Positions 43,253 to 52,208 are shown, numbered from the stretch's first letter. The stretch: 64,000 nt of DNA from Gammaproteobacteria bacterium HGW-Gammaproteobacteria-11 (GCA_002840055.1 PGZJ01000008.1:62001-126000); one strand, 5' to 3'. Translations and numbers: made by a program. The notes: a model not told the origin generated them from the sequence alone.

Positions 43253-44731
43253 TCAATCGGCAGCATGCTCTGACTCTGGTTGCAGTGTGGCTACCCGGCG
43301 CACAGCGGGACGAAATGCCAGGTAAATGCCAAACACCGCCAGCACTATGTGTAGAAAAGCTGCCAGGCCAACCACACTGTGTTTGACGTTGTTACCCCAT
43401 ACCGACAAAAAGTCCCACTTGTGCAGATAGCCGAAAATCCAGCCCTCGAAGCGGTCGGCATCATCAACCCGCGCGGCCAGGGCACCATCCAGCGGGTCGA
43501 TGAACAGGGCGGTGTTGGCCGTATCCGGGTAGAGACCCTTGAACACCGGCAAGCGCTTGAAGACAAAACCATAGTCATGGTCAAAGCGCTGTTGAATAAC
43601 CGGGCTGCTGCCTTGAGCCAGGCCCAGTTGTGCGGCGTAAAAGTCCAGACGTTCGCGGGCATAGCGCAGTGGCGTGTCATCGGCCATGGGTTGTCCGCTG
43701 GCGCTCAGGTAATGCAGGCTGTTCATCATGCCGAACTGATTGCCTTGCACGCGCCAGACCGGCTCGTCATCCAGCATGATCAGGCTGAGCTGATGCAGGC
43801 TTTCACCGGCCAGCAGCCAGTCAGGATTGGGTGCAGAGGCCAGGTCGCTGACGGAAAATTCAGCCACGAAGTCAGCCGGATAAGGTGTTGCGCGCTCCTT
43901 GTGCAGCAGATGCAGAGCGCCGCTGCTGGCAAAGCTCAGGGTCGCGAGTGCCAGCCCCAATCCGGCCCAACCATGCACACGGCGCAGCGTGCCGGGATGC
44001 CGCTTACGCGCCACAAACAGGCCCAGCCCCATCAGGGTGGCGGCCAGTATCGAGGCCAGCAGTAACAGCATCAGTAGCGGCCGCAGGGGTCCGGCTGCTT
44101 CCAGCCAGCCAAAGCGGTGCAGGGTCATGAAAAACCCACTGAACCAGGCCTTGCGCTGATCTACCAGCGTGCCAAGCCGGTCATGGTAGGGATCCAGATA
44201 CAGGCGCAGTTGGTTGTCGCGCTGGGTATCAACACGGGCGACCGGCAGCAGGCGATTGATGAAGGCGTATTCGTTGCTGAACTGCGTCTGCAGGCCGGCA
44301 AAGCGCAGCCTCTCGTCGGTCCCCAGATAATGCCGCGCCAGCGCTTCGGTGTGGGCCGCCAGCAAATCGACTTCATGGCCTGAGCGCGCATGCCAGTAGC
44401 GTGGATGGCTGTCGCCATCGACACGTGCCTGGTAGTAGGGCTCACCGGCCAGTTGCATCAGGCGCAGGCCGTTAACCCGCTCAATCCCCGATCCTGCCAG
44501 TACGCTGGCAGGGGCGAGCAGGTTATCCATTGGCAACGCCAGTTGTGGCGGTGTCATGGCGGCCGGACGCGGCTGCAGAAAGCTCATCAACGGATGCAGC
44601 ATGCCGCTGCTGGCCCAGCTGAAAATCCCCAGACAGGCCAGCAGGGCCAGGCGGCGATGCCAGGGCATCAGCCGCATCAGCCGCTGGCGCCAGGTTGAGC
44701 TGCGAGTACTTGTGACAGCCGCCTTGCTCAT
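43253..44731 (-). CDS. PepSY-associated membrane protein (iron/copper uptake partner)
   Basis: This 492-residue protein has four membrane helices, including an N-terminal one (RLALLACLGIFSWASSGMLHPLM), a central pair (LMLLLLASILAATLMGLGLF; GWAGLGLALATLSFASSGALHLLH) and a C-terminal one (LAAFLHIVLAVFGIYLAF). Between them are two PepSY-like periplasmic regions. Such proteins accompany TonB receptors and some reduce or process ferric siderophores or handle copper. The ATG at 44731 overlaps the receptor stop (ATGA) and has GGAG upstream; an in-frame GTG at 44740 is less likely. Confidence 0.85.
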   Translation of the reverse strand: MSKAAVTSTRSSTWRQRLMRLMPWHRRLALLACLGIFSWASSGMLHPLMSFLQPRPAAMTPPQLALPMDNLLAPASVLAGSGIERVNGLRLMQLAGEPYYQARVDGDSHPRYWHARSGHEVDLLAAHTEALARHYLGTDERLRFAGLQTQFSNEYAFINRLLPVARVDTQRDNQLRLYLDPYHDRLGTLVDQRKAWFSGFFMTLHRFGWLEAAGPLRPLLMLLLLASILAATLMGLGLFVARKRHPGTLRRVHGWAGLGLALATLSFASSGALHLLHKERATPYPADFVAEFSVSDLASAPNPDWLLAGESLHQLSLIMLDDEPVWRVQGNQFGMMNSLHYLSASGQPMADDTPLRYARERLDFYAAQLGLAQGSSPVIQQRFDHDYGFVFKRLPVFKGLYPDTANTALFIDPLDGALAARVDDADRFEGWIFGYLHKWDFLSVWGNNVKHSVVGLAAFLHIVLAVFGIYLAFRPAVRRVATLQPESEHAAD

Positions 44732-46785
44732 AGACGCCACTCCAGGCCGGCAAACAGACCGCGTCCGTCACCGGGCAGGAACTGCGCGCTGTCTGCACCC
44801 AGGGCATCGGCGATCACGCCGGTGGTGGCAATATAGCTGCGGTCTGACAGGTTGCGGCCCTCGACAAAAAAGCCGAGCCCTTGCGTCGGGCGAAAGCCGG
44901 CCTTCAGACCCCATATGGCATAGCCCTCGGCAAACAGACTGGCGGCATGGTCAACAGCATATTGGCTGGGGACCCACTCAACTGTGGGTCCGGCATACCA
45001 GCCAGCGTCCTGCCACAGGGCTTCGCCCTTGAGAAAATGCCGTGGTACGCCCGCCAGCCGGTTGTTGCCGTAGACCGGATCATCCTCAAAGCGAAAGTCG
45101 TTGAGCAGATATTGTCCGCGCAATACCACTTGGCCAAGGGTGTAGGCACCGCCTAGCTCGATCCCCTGATGCAGGGTTTTATCGGCATTGATCGTGCCCT
45201 GCGGTTGACCGCTGGCATCGTTGAGGGCCAGCAATTCATCGCGGATCTGGCTGCGGTAAACCGCCAGATCCAGCTCCATATTGCCGCGACTCAGGCGCAT
45301 GCCGATTTCCAGCGTGGTGGCGCGCTGGGCGTCATTGGCGCTGATCACCTGGCCGCCGGTCAGCTCGCTGAAGGTCGGTGGTTCCATGCTCTGGCTGATA
45401 TTGCCGAACAGCTGGATGTCATCGGTCAGATCATGTCGCAGACCGAGCCGGCCCAGTTCACCCCGGTAGGTTTTGCTGAAGGACTCATCCTGCGGAACGC
45501 AGACCGCCGTGACAAAGGCATTGCAGCGCAGGCGGTCATTGACATCCCGCTCCTGACGCAGCGCAGCCAGCCCGGCAAACAGGGCCCAGCGTTCGGCGAC
45601 GGGCACTTCCAGTTCGGCAAAGGCATTCAGATTGCTGGCGGACTGACGCAGGTGATTGACCTGTTGGCCCTTTTGCCCGCTCTGGTTGACAAAGCGTTGA
45701 TCGGTATTGCGTCCTTCCAGTGCTTCTACGCCCATACTCCAGCGCCAGCCAGCGTCGTTGGCCCAGCGGTGGGTCAGGCGCAGGCCCATGTCTTCGCTAT
45801 CGACATCGAGTACCTGGAATATCGGATGAAACAGGGATTTCTCGCTGTAGAAACTGCTTAGCTCAAGACTGTGCGCCGCATTGATCTGAAGCACGCTGAT
45901 GTTACCCAGCCGATTCAGGATAAAGTCGCGGCGGTTGTCGTTGGTCACGCTGCCGGGATTTGCCTGGCGTGGATCGTCTCTTAACTGCGCCTTGGTCAAG
46001 TTGCCCGGCAGGGCCGAGTCGGTATCGACATGGGTCAGGTAAAACCGGGTGGCAATGCGGTCAGTGAGATGCCCACCCAGATTGGCGAACAGGCGCTGGT
46101 TGTCCTGCTGGGCATGCTGGCGATAGCCGTCCTGTTCGGAATGCGACAGGCTGACAAAACCGTCCCAGTTGCCAAGGTCCTGGGCCAAGGCCGCATGCAG
46201 GCGTCGATAACCAAAACTGCCACCCTCCAGGCGCAGATCGGCTGGTCTGGCGGTCTTGCCAGTCGGGGTAATGAAGTTGACCGCGCCACCCAGGTTGGTC
46301 GCGCCATAGCGCCAGGCATTGGCGCCGCGTAGCACCTGAACATGGTCCGCTGCCAGCGGTTCGATACTTTGAAAGTCAAAGCTGCCGTCGGCCAGGTTGA
46401 CCGGTGCGCCATCCTGCATCAGCAACAGACCGCGACCGTGAAAGGTGCGCTGCAGGCCTGAGCCGCGAATGGAAATGCGCGCCTCCTCGGCACCGAAGCG
46501 GGGCTGGACAAAGACGCCGGTCGCCAGTCCCAGAGCATCCTGCAGGGTGCTGCTACGGCCGGTTTTGTAGGTCTCGGCATCTACCACCGTGGCGCCACCA
46601 GGGATGCGCGCAAAGCTCTCGCGCGTGTCCAGCAGGCTGGGTGCGGTTGGGTCGGCTTGACGCGTTGCCGTGACGGTTTGGTCAGGCAGCGTGATCTGTT
46701 CGGTCACTGGCTGAGCCTGAACTGTGCCAACGAGTGCAGTAAATATGGACAGAGCCAGCAGGCTCGGTTGGTTAAGATAGCGCAT
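44728..46785 (-). CDS. TonB-dependent outer-membrane receptor
   Basis: This 685-residue protein has a signal peptide ending VQAQP (about residue 25) and a TonB box-like PDQTVTATR. A plug domain follows (LQDALGLATGVFVQPRFGAEEARISIRGSGLQRTFHGRGLLLMQDGAPVN, VQVLRGANAWRYGATNLGGAVNFIT) and then the 22-strand barrel, ending in the outer-membrane sorting signal FAGLEWRL. The ATG at 46785 has AAGGGAA upstream. The ligand cannot be read directly. The upstream DUF2946 protein and downstream PepSY protein are the usual partners of receptors for copper or siderophores. No convincing Fur box was found upstream. Confidence 0.92.
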   Translation of the reverse strand: MRYLNQPSLLALSIFTALVGTVQAQPVTEQITLPDQTVTATRQADPTAPSLLDTRESFARIPGGATVVDAETYKTGRSSTLQDALGLATGVFVQPRFGAEEARISIRGSGLQRTFHGRGLLLMQDGAPVNLADGSFDFQSIEPLAADHVQVLRGANAWRYGATNLGGAVNFITPTGKTARPADLRLEGGSFGYRRLHAALAQDLGNWDGFVSLSHSEQDGYRQHAQQDNQRLFANLGGHLTDRIATRFYLTHVDTDSALPGNLTKAQLRDDPRQANPGSVTNDNRRDFILNRLGNISVLQINAAHSLELSSFYSEKSLFHPIFQVLDVDSEDMGLRLTHRWANDAGWRWSMGVEALEGRNTDQRFVNQSGQKGQQVNHLRQSASNLNAFAELEVPVAERWALFAGLAALRQERDVNDRLRCNAFVTAVCVPQDESFSKTYRGELGRLGLRHDLTDDIQLFGNISQSMEPPTFSELTGGQVISANDAQRATTLEIGMRLSRGNMELDLAVYRSQIRDELLALNDASGQPQGTINADKTLHQGIELGGAYTLGQVVLRGQYLLNDFRFEDDPVYGNNRLAGVPRHFLKGEALWQDAGWYAGPTVEWVPSQYAVDHAASLFAEGYAIWGLKAGFRPTQGLGFFVEGRNLSDRSYIATTGVIADALGADSAQFLPGDGRGLFAGLEWRL

Positions 46786-46805
46786 AATTATTCCCTTGAT
46801 CGCCT

Positions 46806-46836
46806 GCAACGGCCGGTGCACAGGCCCGGCCGTTGC
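46806..46836. promoter_or_regulatory. Strong hairpin in the DUF2946-TonB receptor gap
   Basis: A perfect 11-bp GC-rich stem GCAACGGCCGG (46806-46816) / CCGGCCGTTGC (46826-46836) lies 21 bp upstream of the receptor start. It could attenuate or stabilise the receptor mRNA relative to the DUF2946 message; no T-run follows. Confidence 0.5.
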
Positions 46837-46901
46837 GGCGCAAATTCAATTAATTGAAGGTGCAGTGCGTGCGCGAGATCAGCTCACGCAACGCCAGTGG
46901 A

Positions 46902-47288
46902 TCAGGCGAAAAAGGGCGGTGCGCGGGGATTGGCGGGTAGCCAGGGGAGTCGGCGGGGCTTGGCAACGATCAGTGATCTGAAAACGACCTGATCACGCCG
47001 TAACGGCAACCAGCCCAGCAAGCCAAAGAAGGCGGCCAGGGCCAGGGCAACAAAGGATGAAACAAGCGAGCAATCAAAACTGGCACTGGCACTTGGGGCC
47101 GTGAGTTCAGATGCCAGGTCAATGCTGGAAAAGGCGGGGCCATCAATAGAACAAAAGGCAACATTGACGCCATTGAGCTGCATGCCGGACATCTGGCCAT
47201 GGCCCATGCTGCAATGGAATGCACTCAGCATGACGCAGAAATACAGCATCAGGGCAAGGTGAGCGCGTCGTGATCTTGTTATTGGCAT
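46902..47288 (-). CDS. DUF2946 family protein
   Basis: This 128-residue protein has an N-terminal membrane segment or signal (ALMLYFCVMLSAFHC), a Met/His/Cys-rich stretch (CSMGHGQMSGMQ) and a second hydrophobic segment (VALALAAFFGLLGWLPL). DUF2946 proteins are small metal-associated membrane proteins commonly encoded with TonB receptors and PepSY proteins. The Met-His-Cys motif hints at copper. It is the likely first gene of the operon. Confidence 0.75.
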   Translation of the reverse strand: MPITRSRRAHLALMLYFCVMLSAFHCSMGHGQMSGMQLNGVNVAFCSIDGPAFSSIDLASELTAPSASASFDCSLVSSFVALALAAFFGLLGWLPLRRDQVVFRSLIVAKPRRLPWLPANPRAPPFFA

Positions 47289-47384
47289 GGGCGGACTATA
47301 TCAGCAGGGCTCATTGAGTGTGAACGGGTTTTATTCTCCAGACTGCCAAGCCGAGTCAGCCGTTGCTGTTACCGATGCACTTGC

Positions 47385-48035
47385 TTAATAGGTTCCCGAG
47401 GTTTTGATGGCGCGATACTCCGGAAAGCGAGCGTAGTAACCCCTGTGCTGAGCCTCGGCAAAATGGGGCGTGACCAGAATGTGAACGTCATTCTTGCTTA
47501 TCTGCATGGTTGCGCCGGGACCTGTCAGGGCTATGGGTTGGCCCGAGAGTTCAGTTGGGCCTGAGCTGGGGTCGTCATGTCTGACTAGCCAGGTGTTGGC
47601 GTTGTACATGATGTTGTTGGACCAGAACGTGACTCTGACAAGATAGGCTGAGTGATCATTTACTCGAGGTATCTGAACAAGGATTTTGCCATCCGTCACG
47701 GCGGCATCGATGATGTCGAGGTGCCGTACCGGGTATCGGGACGTGGGCACATCATTCATGTAGCCAATCTCGACGGCCAACTGTTCAATACGCTGCGGGT
47801 CTACCTGGCTGAGGTCAAACTCGACAGCGCCTTCCTGTCTTGATGCGGCAATCTGAGCTGTACTGATATTGAAGAACAGCTTCAGCCCGCCACCGTAGTA
47901 GTGGGCCTTCAGAACCCCGAAGTCGCCCGTGACGACTCTTGGGCTGGCACAACCTTGTGCCAGCAAGACCATCAGCAGAAGTACCCACACCAACCTGTTT
48001 TGTCTCTGGAACACCTGTCCTGTCCTCCATAACAT
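47385..48035 (-). CDS. Lipoprotein of unknown function
   Basis: This 216-residue protein has a lipobox VLLAQGC at about residue 29 (VWVLLLMVLLAQGCASP). The mature part looks beta-rich (YYGGGLKLFFNIST, KILVQIPRV, AYLVRVTFWSNNIMYNANTWLVRH). I recognise no family. Single gene between the DUF2946 operon and the AraC regulator. Confidence 0.65.
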   Translation of the reverse strand: MLWRTGQVFQRQNRLVWVLLLMVLLAQGCASPRVVTGDFGVLKAHYYGGGLKLFFNISTAQIAASRQEGAVEFDLSQVDPQRIEQLAVEIGYMNDVPTSRYPVRHLDIIDAAVTDGKILVQIPRVNDHSAYLVRVTFWSNNIMYNANTWLVRHDDPSSGPTELSGQPIALTGPGATMQISKNDVHILVTPHFAEAQHRGYYARFPEYRAIKTSGTY

Positions 48036-48273
48036 GGAAAAGTCTGCTCTACGCCAGAACTTTCATCGCAGCCAGCCTCTTCCGTCAGGCTGGCTGCGCG
48101 CTACTTTAACTGAAATGCGCGGCAGTTTCAGGAGGGCGGCATTACGAATCGGGTATCTCTGAACTGCCATGTGATAATGCAGCCACTTTGCTCGGCAAAA
48201 TGTCGATTGGCACCAATTGCACTTGTCAGCCAAGGTCCGAGGCATAGAATCATAAGCAAGGTCAGGACAGAAA

Positions 48274-49281
48274 ATGTCTCTTGCTGACCAGATCACACCG
48301 CTCACTTTTCCAGGCGAGGCAAGTCAGATGTCTCAGCACGTCGCCGCACTGACGGTATCACGCGATCATTTCGCGACCACGCTGAAAGCGCTTGGCAATA
48401 CGCTGACCGCCAGGCATGGAGCTGTGTGTGCCCCGGTGCTGGATAAGCTGAAACACTATCGTAATCAGCCGCGTATTCCGCTGTTACTGCTGGATGACCT
48501 GATTGTTGAGCTGGAAGATGCGACGGGAGATCCGTGTCTGCTGAGCAAGGCGTTCGGCACCTTGAATTATCGGCCGAGTCTGTTGCGTAAAACCTATCTG
48601 GCCGGGGCCATGACCCGGCGCGAGGCCTTACATCTTCTGTGCCGCTACTTCCGCGTCAATTCCGAAGGCGTGGTTTTGACGCTGCACGCTCATGCCGATG
48701 GGTGGAGTCTGGATATCGCCAGTACAGGTAGTTATGCCAGCGCTCAAAGTCAGCGTGACGGAATCGCGCTGGCCCTTGTACGTACTCTGGAAGGCCTGGG
48801 GATTACCGCAGTGCGTTCCGGCCAGCCCGGCGAAACCTGCATTCAGCTGGTTGAACATGATCTGGACGCGCCCTTGGGTTGGGCTAGCTGTCCGGCTGAG
48901 CAGCTTGGTAAACGTGAGCGCTATCTGCTGCGTCAGGCTGATACGCCAGCATGGGGTGATGCGATAAAAACCCTGTTGCCGCTGTTGTACCGGCACGGCA
49001 GTGCCGAGATCGATCATTGTGCTGCTCTGCTGGCAACCAGTCGCCGAACCCTGCAGCGCAGCCTGGGGGAGGAGCAATTGACCTTTCGTGTTCTGGTTGA
49101 GCAGACCCGTAAAGAGTTGGCTGCTGTGTACCTGCGGCTCCCGTATCCGCTTGAGCAGGTCGCCTGCCTGCTTGGTTTTCAGCAATCGGCGCAGTTTTAT
49201 CGCGTCTTTCGCCAATGGTTTGGGTGCTCGCCTGCCGAATACCGGCAACATCTGACCCAGCCTGTACACCCACCCCACTAG
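48274..49281 (+). CDS. AraC-family regulator (OruR/ArgR-like N-terminal domain)
   Basis: This 335-residue protein has an N-terminal domain of the Arabinose_bd type (TLTARHGAVCAPVLDKLKHYRNQPRIPLLLLDDLIVELEDATGDPCL...FGTLNYRPS) and a single C-terminal HTH pair (HCAALLATSRRTLQRSLGEEQLTFRVLVEQTRKELA; LEQVACLLGFQQSAQFYRVFRQWFGCSPAEYRQ). It lies 12 bp upstream of the M20 hydrolase in the same orientation and probably shares its message, implying local control. The ATG at 48274 has AGGA 7 bp upstream; 48328 is an alternative start with GAGG. Confidence 0.88.
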   Translation: MSLADQITPLTFPGEASQMSQHVAALTVSRDHFATTLKALGNTLTARHGAVCAPVLDKLKHYRNQPRIPLLLLDDLIVELEDATGDPCLLSKAFGTLNYRPSLLRKTYLAGAMTRREALHLLCRYFRVNSEGVVLTLHAHADGWSLDIASTGSYASAQSQRDGIALALVRTLEGLGITAVRSGQPGETCIQLVEHDLDAPLGWASCPAEQLGKRERYLLRQADTPAWGDAIKTLLPLLYRHGSAEIDHCAALLATSRRTLQRSLGEEQLTFRVLVEQTRKELAAVYLRLPYPLEQVACLLGFQQSAQFYRVFRQWFGCSPAEYRQHLTQPVHPPH

Positions 49282-49293
49282 CCAGAGATCACC

Positions 49294-50613
49294 ATGAAGA
49301 AATCCATACTTGGTTGCGTGCTGTTGTGCGCAGCTGCTGGACTGCCTTGGTCCACTCTTTGTGCCAGCACGCTGACCGACAACGTGCTGAGCAATGCCGG
49401 CACACTGGAGGACAAGGCGATTGCCTGGCGCCACGATATCCATCAACACCCGGAACTGGGTAATCAGGAGTACCGTACAGCGGCTCTGGTCGCCGAGCAT
49501 TTGCGGGCGCTCGGCATGCGGGTTGAGACGAATGTAGGAACGACCGGTGTCGTGGCTCTGCTGGAGGGGGGTAAGCCTGGTCCAGTAGTGGCATTGCGGG
49601 CAGATATGGACGCTTTGCCGGTACAGGAGCAAACCGGACTGCCCTACGCATCAGGCATCAGTCAGGCCTATCAGGGTGAACACATGCCGGTCATGCATGC
49701 CTGCGGACACGATGCGCATGTAGCTATATTGATGGCGGTAGCTGAAAATCTGGCGGGCTATCGAGAGCAGTTACCCGGCAGCGTCAAATTCATCTTCCAG
49801 CCTGCCGAGGAAGGCCCCAGCGACTATGTCTATGACGGCGAGCGGTTTTTTGGCGCACGGCTTATGGTCGAGCAGGGTGTGCTGGAGAACCCAGGGGTCG
49901 ACGTGATTTTCGGACTGCATGTCACCTCGTCTGCACCAACCGGCGTGATCGGTTACCGAGGCGGCCCGATAATGGCTGCCAGTGGCGATCTGCATATCCG
50001 TGTTCAAGGCAGACAAACCCATGGTGCGCAACCCTGGAACGGGGTTGATCCGATTGTAGCCAGCGCGCAGATCATCAATGGTCTGCAAACGGTAGTCAGC
50101 CGTCAGACCAACCTGATGCCTGCTCCGGCAGTGGTCACCATCGGCACCATCAAGGGTGGCAATCGACACAATATCATTCCTGATCTGGTCGAGATGAGCG
50201 GCACCATCCGTACCTATGGTGATGAAGTCCAGCAGCAGGTCAATAACCAGATCAGACAGACTGTCGAGCACACGGCGCGCGCTACCGGCGCGGAGGCTGA
50301 GGTCACTATCGTTGACAACTATGCGACGACGGTGAATGAGCCGGCACTTACTGAGCGGATGTTGCCGACCTTGAAGCGTGCTTCCGGCGGGCGGGTATTT
50401 CCCTCGCCGCTGGTGACCGGCTCCGAGGACTTCTCCTACTTTGCCCAGCAGGTGCCGGGGCTGTTCTTTTTTCTCGGTGTCACGCCCATGGAGAACATGG
50501 GCCGCGCCGCCCCCAATCACTCGCCGGAATTTCTCGTTGATGATCAGGCGCTGATCACGGGCATCAAGGCTTTGTCCGCACTGACTACGGATTACCTCAC
50601 CGCATCACCCTGA
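49294..50613 (+). CDS. Exported M20-family amidohydrolase (hippurate hydrolase/IAA-amino-acid hydrolase-like)
   Basis: This 439-residue protein has a signal peptide (residues 1-25, ending LCAST). The dinuclear zinc peptidase motifs are WRHDIHQHPELGNQEYRTA, VVALRADMDALPVQEQTGLPYAS, MHACGHDAHVAILM and IFQPAEEGP with the catalytic Glu pair. A dimerisation domain and the final GSEDFSYFAQQVPG follow. It cleaves N-acyl amino acids. Signal peptide means periplasmic or secreted action. It follows the AraC gene by 12 bp; a coupled regulator-enzyme unit. Confidence 0.92.
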   Translation: MKKSILGCVLLCAAAGLPWSTLCASTLTDNVLSNAGTLEDKAIAWRHDIHQHPELGNQEYRTAALVAEHLRALGMRVETNVGTTGVVALLEGGKPGPVVALRADMDALPVQEQTGLPYASGISQAYQGEHMPVMHACGHDAHVAILMAVAENLAGYREQLPGSVKFIFQPAEEGPSDYVYDGERFFGARLMVEQGVLENPGVDVIFGLHVTSSAPTGVIGYRGGPIMAASGDLHIRVQGRQTHGAQPWNGVDPIVASAQIINGLQTVVSRQTNLMPAPAVVTIGTIKGGNRHNIIPDLVEMSGTIRTYGDEVQQQVNNQIRQTVEHTARATGAEAEVTIVDNYATTVNEPALTERMLPTLKRASGGRVFPSPLVTGSEDFSYFAQQVPGLFFFLGVTPMENMGRAAPNHSPEFLVDDQALITGIKALSALTTDYLTASP

Positions 50614-50703
50614 GCTTTACCTCGACAGTGCTTCTGTCGATCACTGCACGATAACAACAAGGGCAATACCTGATCATTCCGGCTTGTGAACTCCCGGAAA
50701 CGC

Positions 50704-50763
50704 AAAAGCCCTGACTATTCTGGATAATCAGGGCTTTGCGTCTTGCTTGTTTGGTGGGCCGGT
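50704..50763. repeat. Imperfect copy of the ssrA 3' end and terminator (candidate attachment site)
   Basis: It aligns over about 60 bp with 51773-51833. Shared segments include GGATAATCAGGG, GTCTT and GTTTGGTGG next to a CCGG, corresponding on the minus strand to the ssrA CCA end and its terminator. Both ends bracket about 1 kb containing the NYN gene. This is the pattern left by integration into the 3' end of ssrA. Confidence 0.55.
50705..50737 (-). terminator. Hairpin terminator in the ssrA-like copy
   Basis: A perfect 10-bp stem AAAGCCCTGA (50705-50714) / TCAGGGCTTT (50728-50737), with a short T-run when read on the minus strand. It is the counterpart of the real ssrA terminator at 51775-51807. 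Confidence 0.65.
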
Positions 50764-50993
50764 GTCGGTTGACCACTACATGCAGAGGCAATACAGCTTT
50801 CCCCGCTCTCTGGTCTTGATTTATCAGGCCGTTCTAATTTGATAGAGTCCAGTCATTGCGGACAGACTCTGTAAGCGTCATTGCGCCACTATATAACCCT
50901 ACTTGCTTGACTGCACCCGGGCTTTTAGGGACACTACGTCCACGACTCAACCCTTGGCGGGCAGATTAAGTTCAGCCTTAGTCTTGGGTGAAG

Positions 50994-51016
50994 AAACCGG
51001 CGAAAGCCGGTTTTTT
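50994..51016 (+). terminator. Intrinsic terminator upstream of the NYN gene
   Basis: AAACCGGC (50994-51001), a GAAA loop, GCCGGTTT and a T-run to 51016. It ends 22 bp before the GTG of the NYN gene, inside what would be a longer reading frame from an ATG at 50988. Confidence 0.75.
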
Positions 51017-51038
51017 CGTTTCTAGGGACAGATCAACT

Positions 51039-51725
51039 GTGCGAACTGCTTTTTTTGTTGATGGTTACAATCTCTATTATGGCGTGCTGCATGGTTCGCC
51101 ATATAAATGGTTGGATCTACCTTCCTTGCTCGACTCTATCCTGTCTATTCAGGACCCTGCCTCCGCCCGTTACTCAGTTGACTACTTCACTGCACCTGTC
51201 ATCGCCAAGCTTGCAACTCGTGGCCAGGCATCAAATGATGCTCAACACCGTTATATTCGCGCATTGGAGACCAGGGGCGTCAACGTAACATTAGGGAATC
51301 ACCGTTTGACGCGTGGTTATGCTCCTCGGTATCGGCAGGGACAAAAGCCTTCTCGTCTTGATCGAATTGCTATTTGGCAGCTTGAAGAGAAAGAGACTGA
51401 TGTGAATTTGGCTCTTGGCATGTACAGGGCTGCCTGCAGATCGGGTCAGAGTGGTGTTTCTCAGATAGTCCTTGTTTCAGGCGATACAGACTTGGCTCCA
51501 GCACTGGCAGCCATTCGTCGAGATTTTCCTGATATCCGGCTTGGTGTGATCCTCCCCCACCGTCAGGAGGACCATCAGCTCGTTAGAAACCCTCCAGGTT
51601 CCCTCAGAAAACATTCAGACTGGATGCGTAGCTATATCTCTGATACCGAACTGTCTGCCAACCAGTTACCTGACAAGGTTCCGTTGCTCAAGAAGAAGGC
51701 AATCGTGAAGCCAGATTATTGGTAA
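51039..51725 (+). CDS. NYN-domain protein (PIN-like ribonuclease fold)
   Basis: This 228-residue protein begins RTAFFVDGYNLYYGVLHGSPYKWLDL, the NYN start with its first catalytic Asp. KETDVNLALGMY and IVLVSGDTDLAPALAAIRRDFP supply the other conserved acids. NYN domains are PIN-like nucleases acting on RNA; several occur in defence or mobile elements. The GTG at 51039 is preferred; an ATG at 50988 would place a terminator hairpin inside the coding region. The C-terminus is basic (LLKKKAIVKPDYW). Composition is AT-richer than its neighbours, and it is bracketed by ssrA-end repeats, so it is probably cargo of a small integrated element. Confidence 0.8.
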   Translation: MRTAFFVDGYNLYYGVLHGSPYKWLDLPSLLDSILSIQDPASARYSVDYFTAPVIAKLATRGQASNDAQHRYIRALETRGVNVTLGNHRLTRGYAPRYRQGQKPSRLDRIAIWQLEEKETDVNLALGMYRAACRSGQSGVSQIVLVSGDTDLAPALAAIRRDFPDIRLGVILPHRQEDHQLVRNPPGSLRKHSDWMRSYISDTELSANQLPDKVPLLKKKAIVKPDYW

Positions 51726-51772
51726 TTGGCCTCCTGTGACACTTTGGGGGCACATTGATGCGCAAACAAACA

Positions 51773-51833
51773 AAAAACCCTGAAAATCACTAGGATAATC
51801 AGGGTTTCAGGTCTTTCTAGTTTGGTGGAGCCG
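51773..51833. repeat. ssrA 3' end and terminator, second copy of the direct repeat
   Basis: This is the genuine ssrA 3' terminus plus downstream terminator. Its imperfect duplicate lies at 50704-50763 in the same orientation, about 1.07 kb away. Confidence 0.55.
51775..51807 (-). terminator. ssrA terminator
   Basis: On the minus strand AAACCCTGA...TCAGGGTTT is followed by a T-run (TTTTTTG), 15 bp beyond the tmRNA CCA end. Stem arms are 51799-51807 and 51775-51783. Confidence 0.85.
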
Positions 51834-52178
51834 GGGGGATTTGAACCCCCGTCCGCCAGTCCGCCGCTATCGGTTCTACATGCTTAGCCATCTCTACTTA
51901 GTTAACTCCTCACCGCCCGAGTGGCAGGGTGTTTGGAGCGAGCTGTATGAGTTTTAGCCGTTACGTCTACAGCGAACTTGGCGGCGATCCTGTTCTATAT
52001 GACAGCCAGATCTTCGGGTTTACAGGCATCCCCTAGAGGCTGCTAGCCGGCTTAAGCGGCTAGGGCGTAGTTGTCGTCGTTGGCAACTATAAGTTTGCAG
52101 CAGCGAATTTACGAGTTCTGCTACCAGCTCGGCATGCCCCTCAAGTTTTGTAACCGTCGTCGAATCCAAATCGGCCCC
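51823..52178 (-). ncRNA. ssrA: Transfer-messenger RNA (tmRNA)
   Basis: The 356-nt tmRNA on the minus strand starts GGGGCCGATTTGGATTCGACG and ends GGGGTTCAAATCCCCCCGGC-TCCACCA, giving the tRNA-like acceptor and T arm. It rescues stalled ribosomes by trans-translation with SmpB, whose gene lies 249 bp upstream. The tag reading frame is at 52052-52084: resume codon GCC then AAC GAC GAC AAC TAC GCC CTA GCC GCT TAA, i.e. ANDDNYALAA, the Pseudomonas tag that routes proteins to ClpXP. Its 3' end is a frequent integration site for mobile elements, and an imperfect duplicate of it lies 1.07 kb downstream. Confidence 0.97.
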
Positions 52179-52208
52179 AAAACCATGATGGTCAATGGTA
52201 CAGACCGG

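Larger units (their letters stand above)
50614..51038. other. Intergenic region with ssrA 3'-end-like copy
   Basis: This 425-bp region contains no gene. It holds an imperfect copy of the ssrA terminus and terminator (50704-50763, separate entry) and the hairpin at 50994-51016. The region in between (about 50764-50990) is AT-richer and shows no feature that I can name. Its position suggests the outer end of a small inserted element. Confidence 0.5.

Noticed and set aside
50988..51038. ATG-started extension of the NYN gene
   Set aside because: The first 10 codons are formed by a rho-independent terminator hairpin; the NYN domain starts right after the GTG at 51039.
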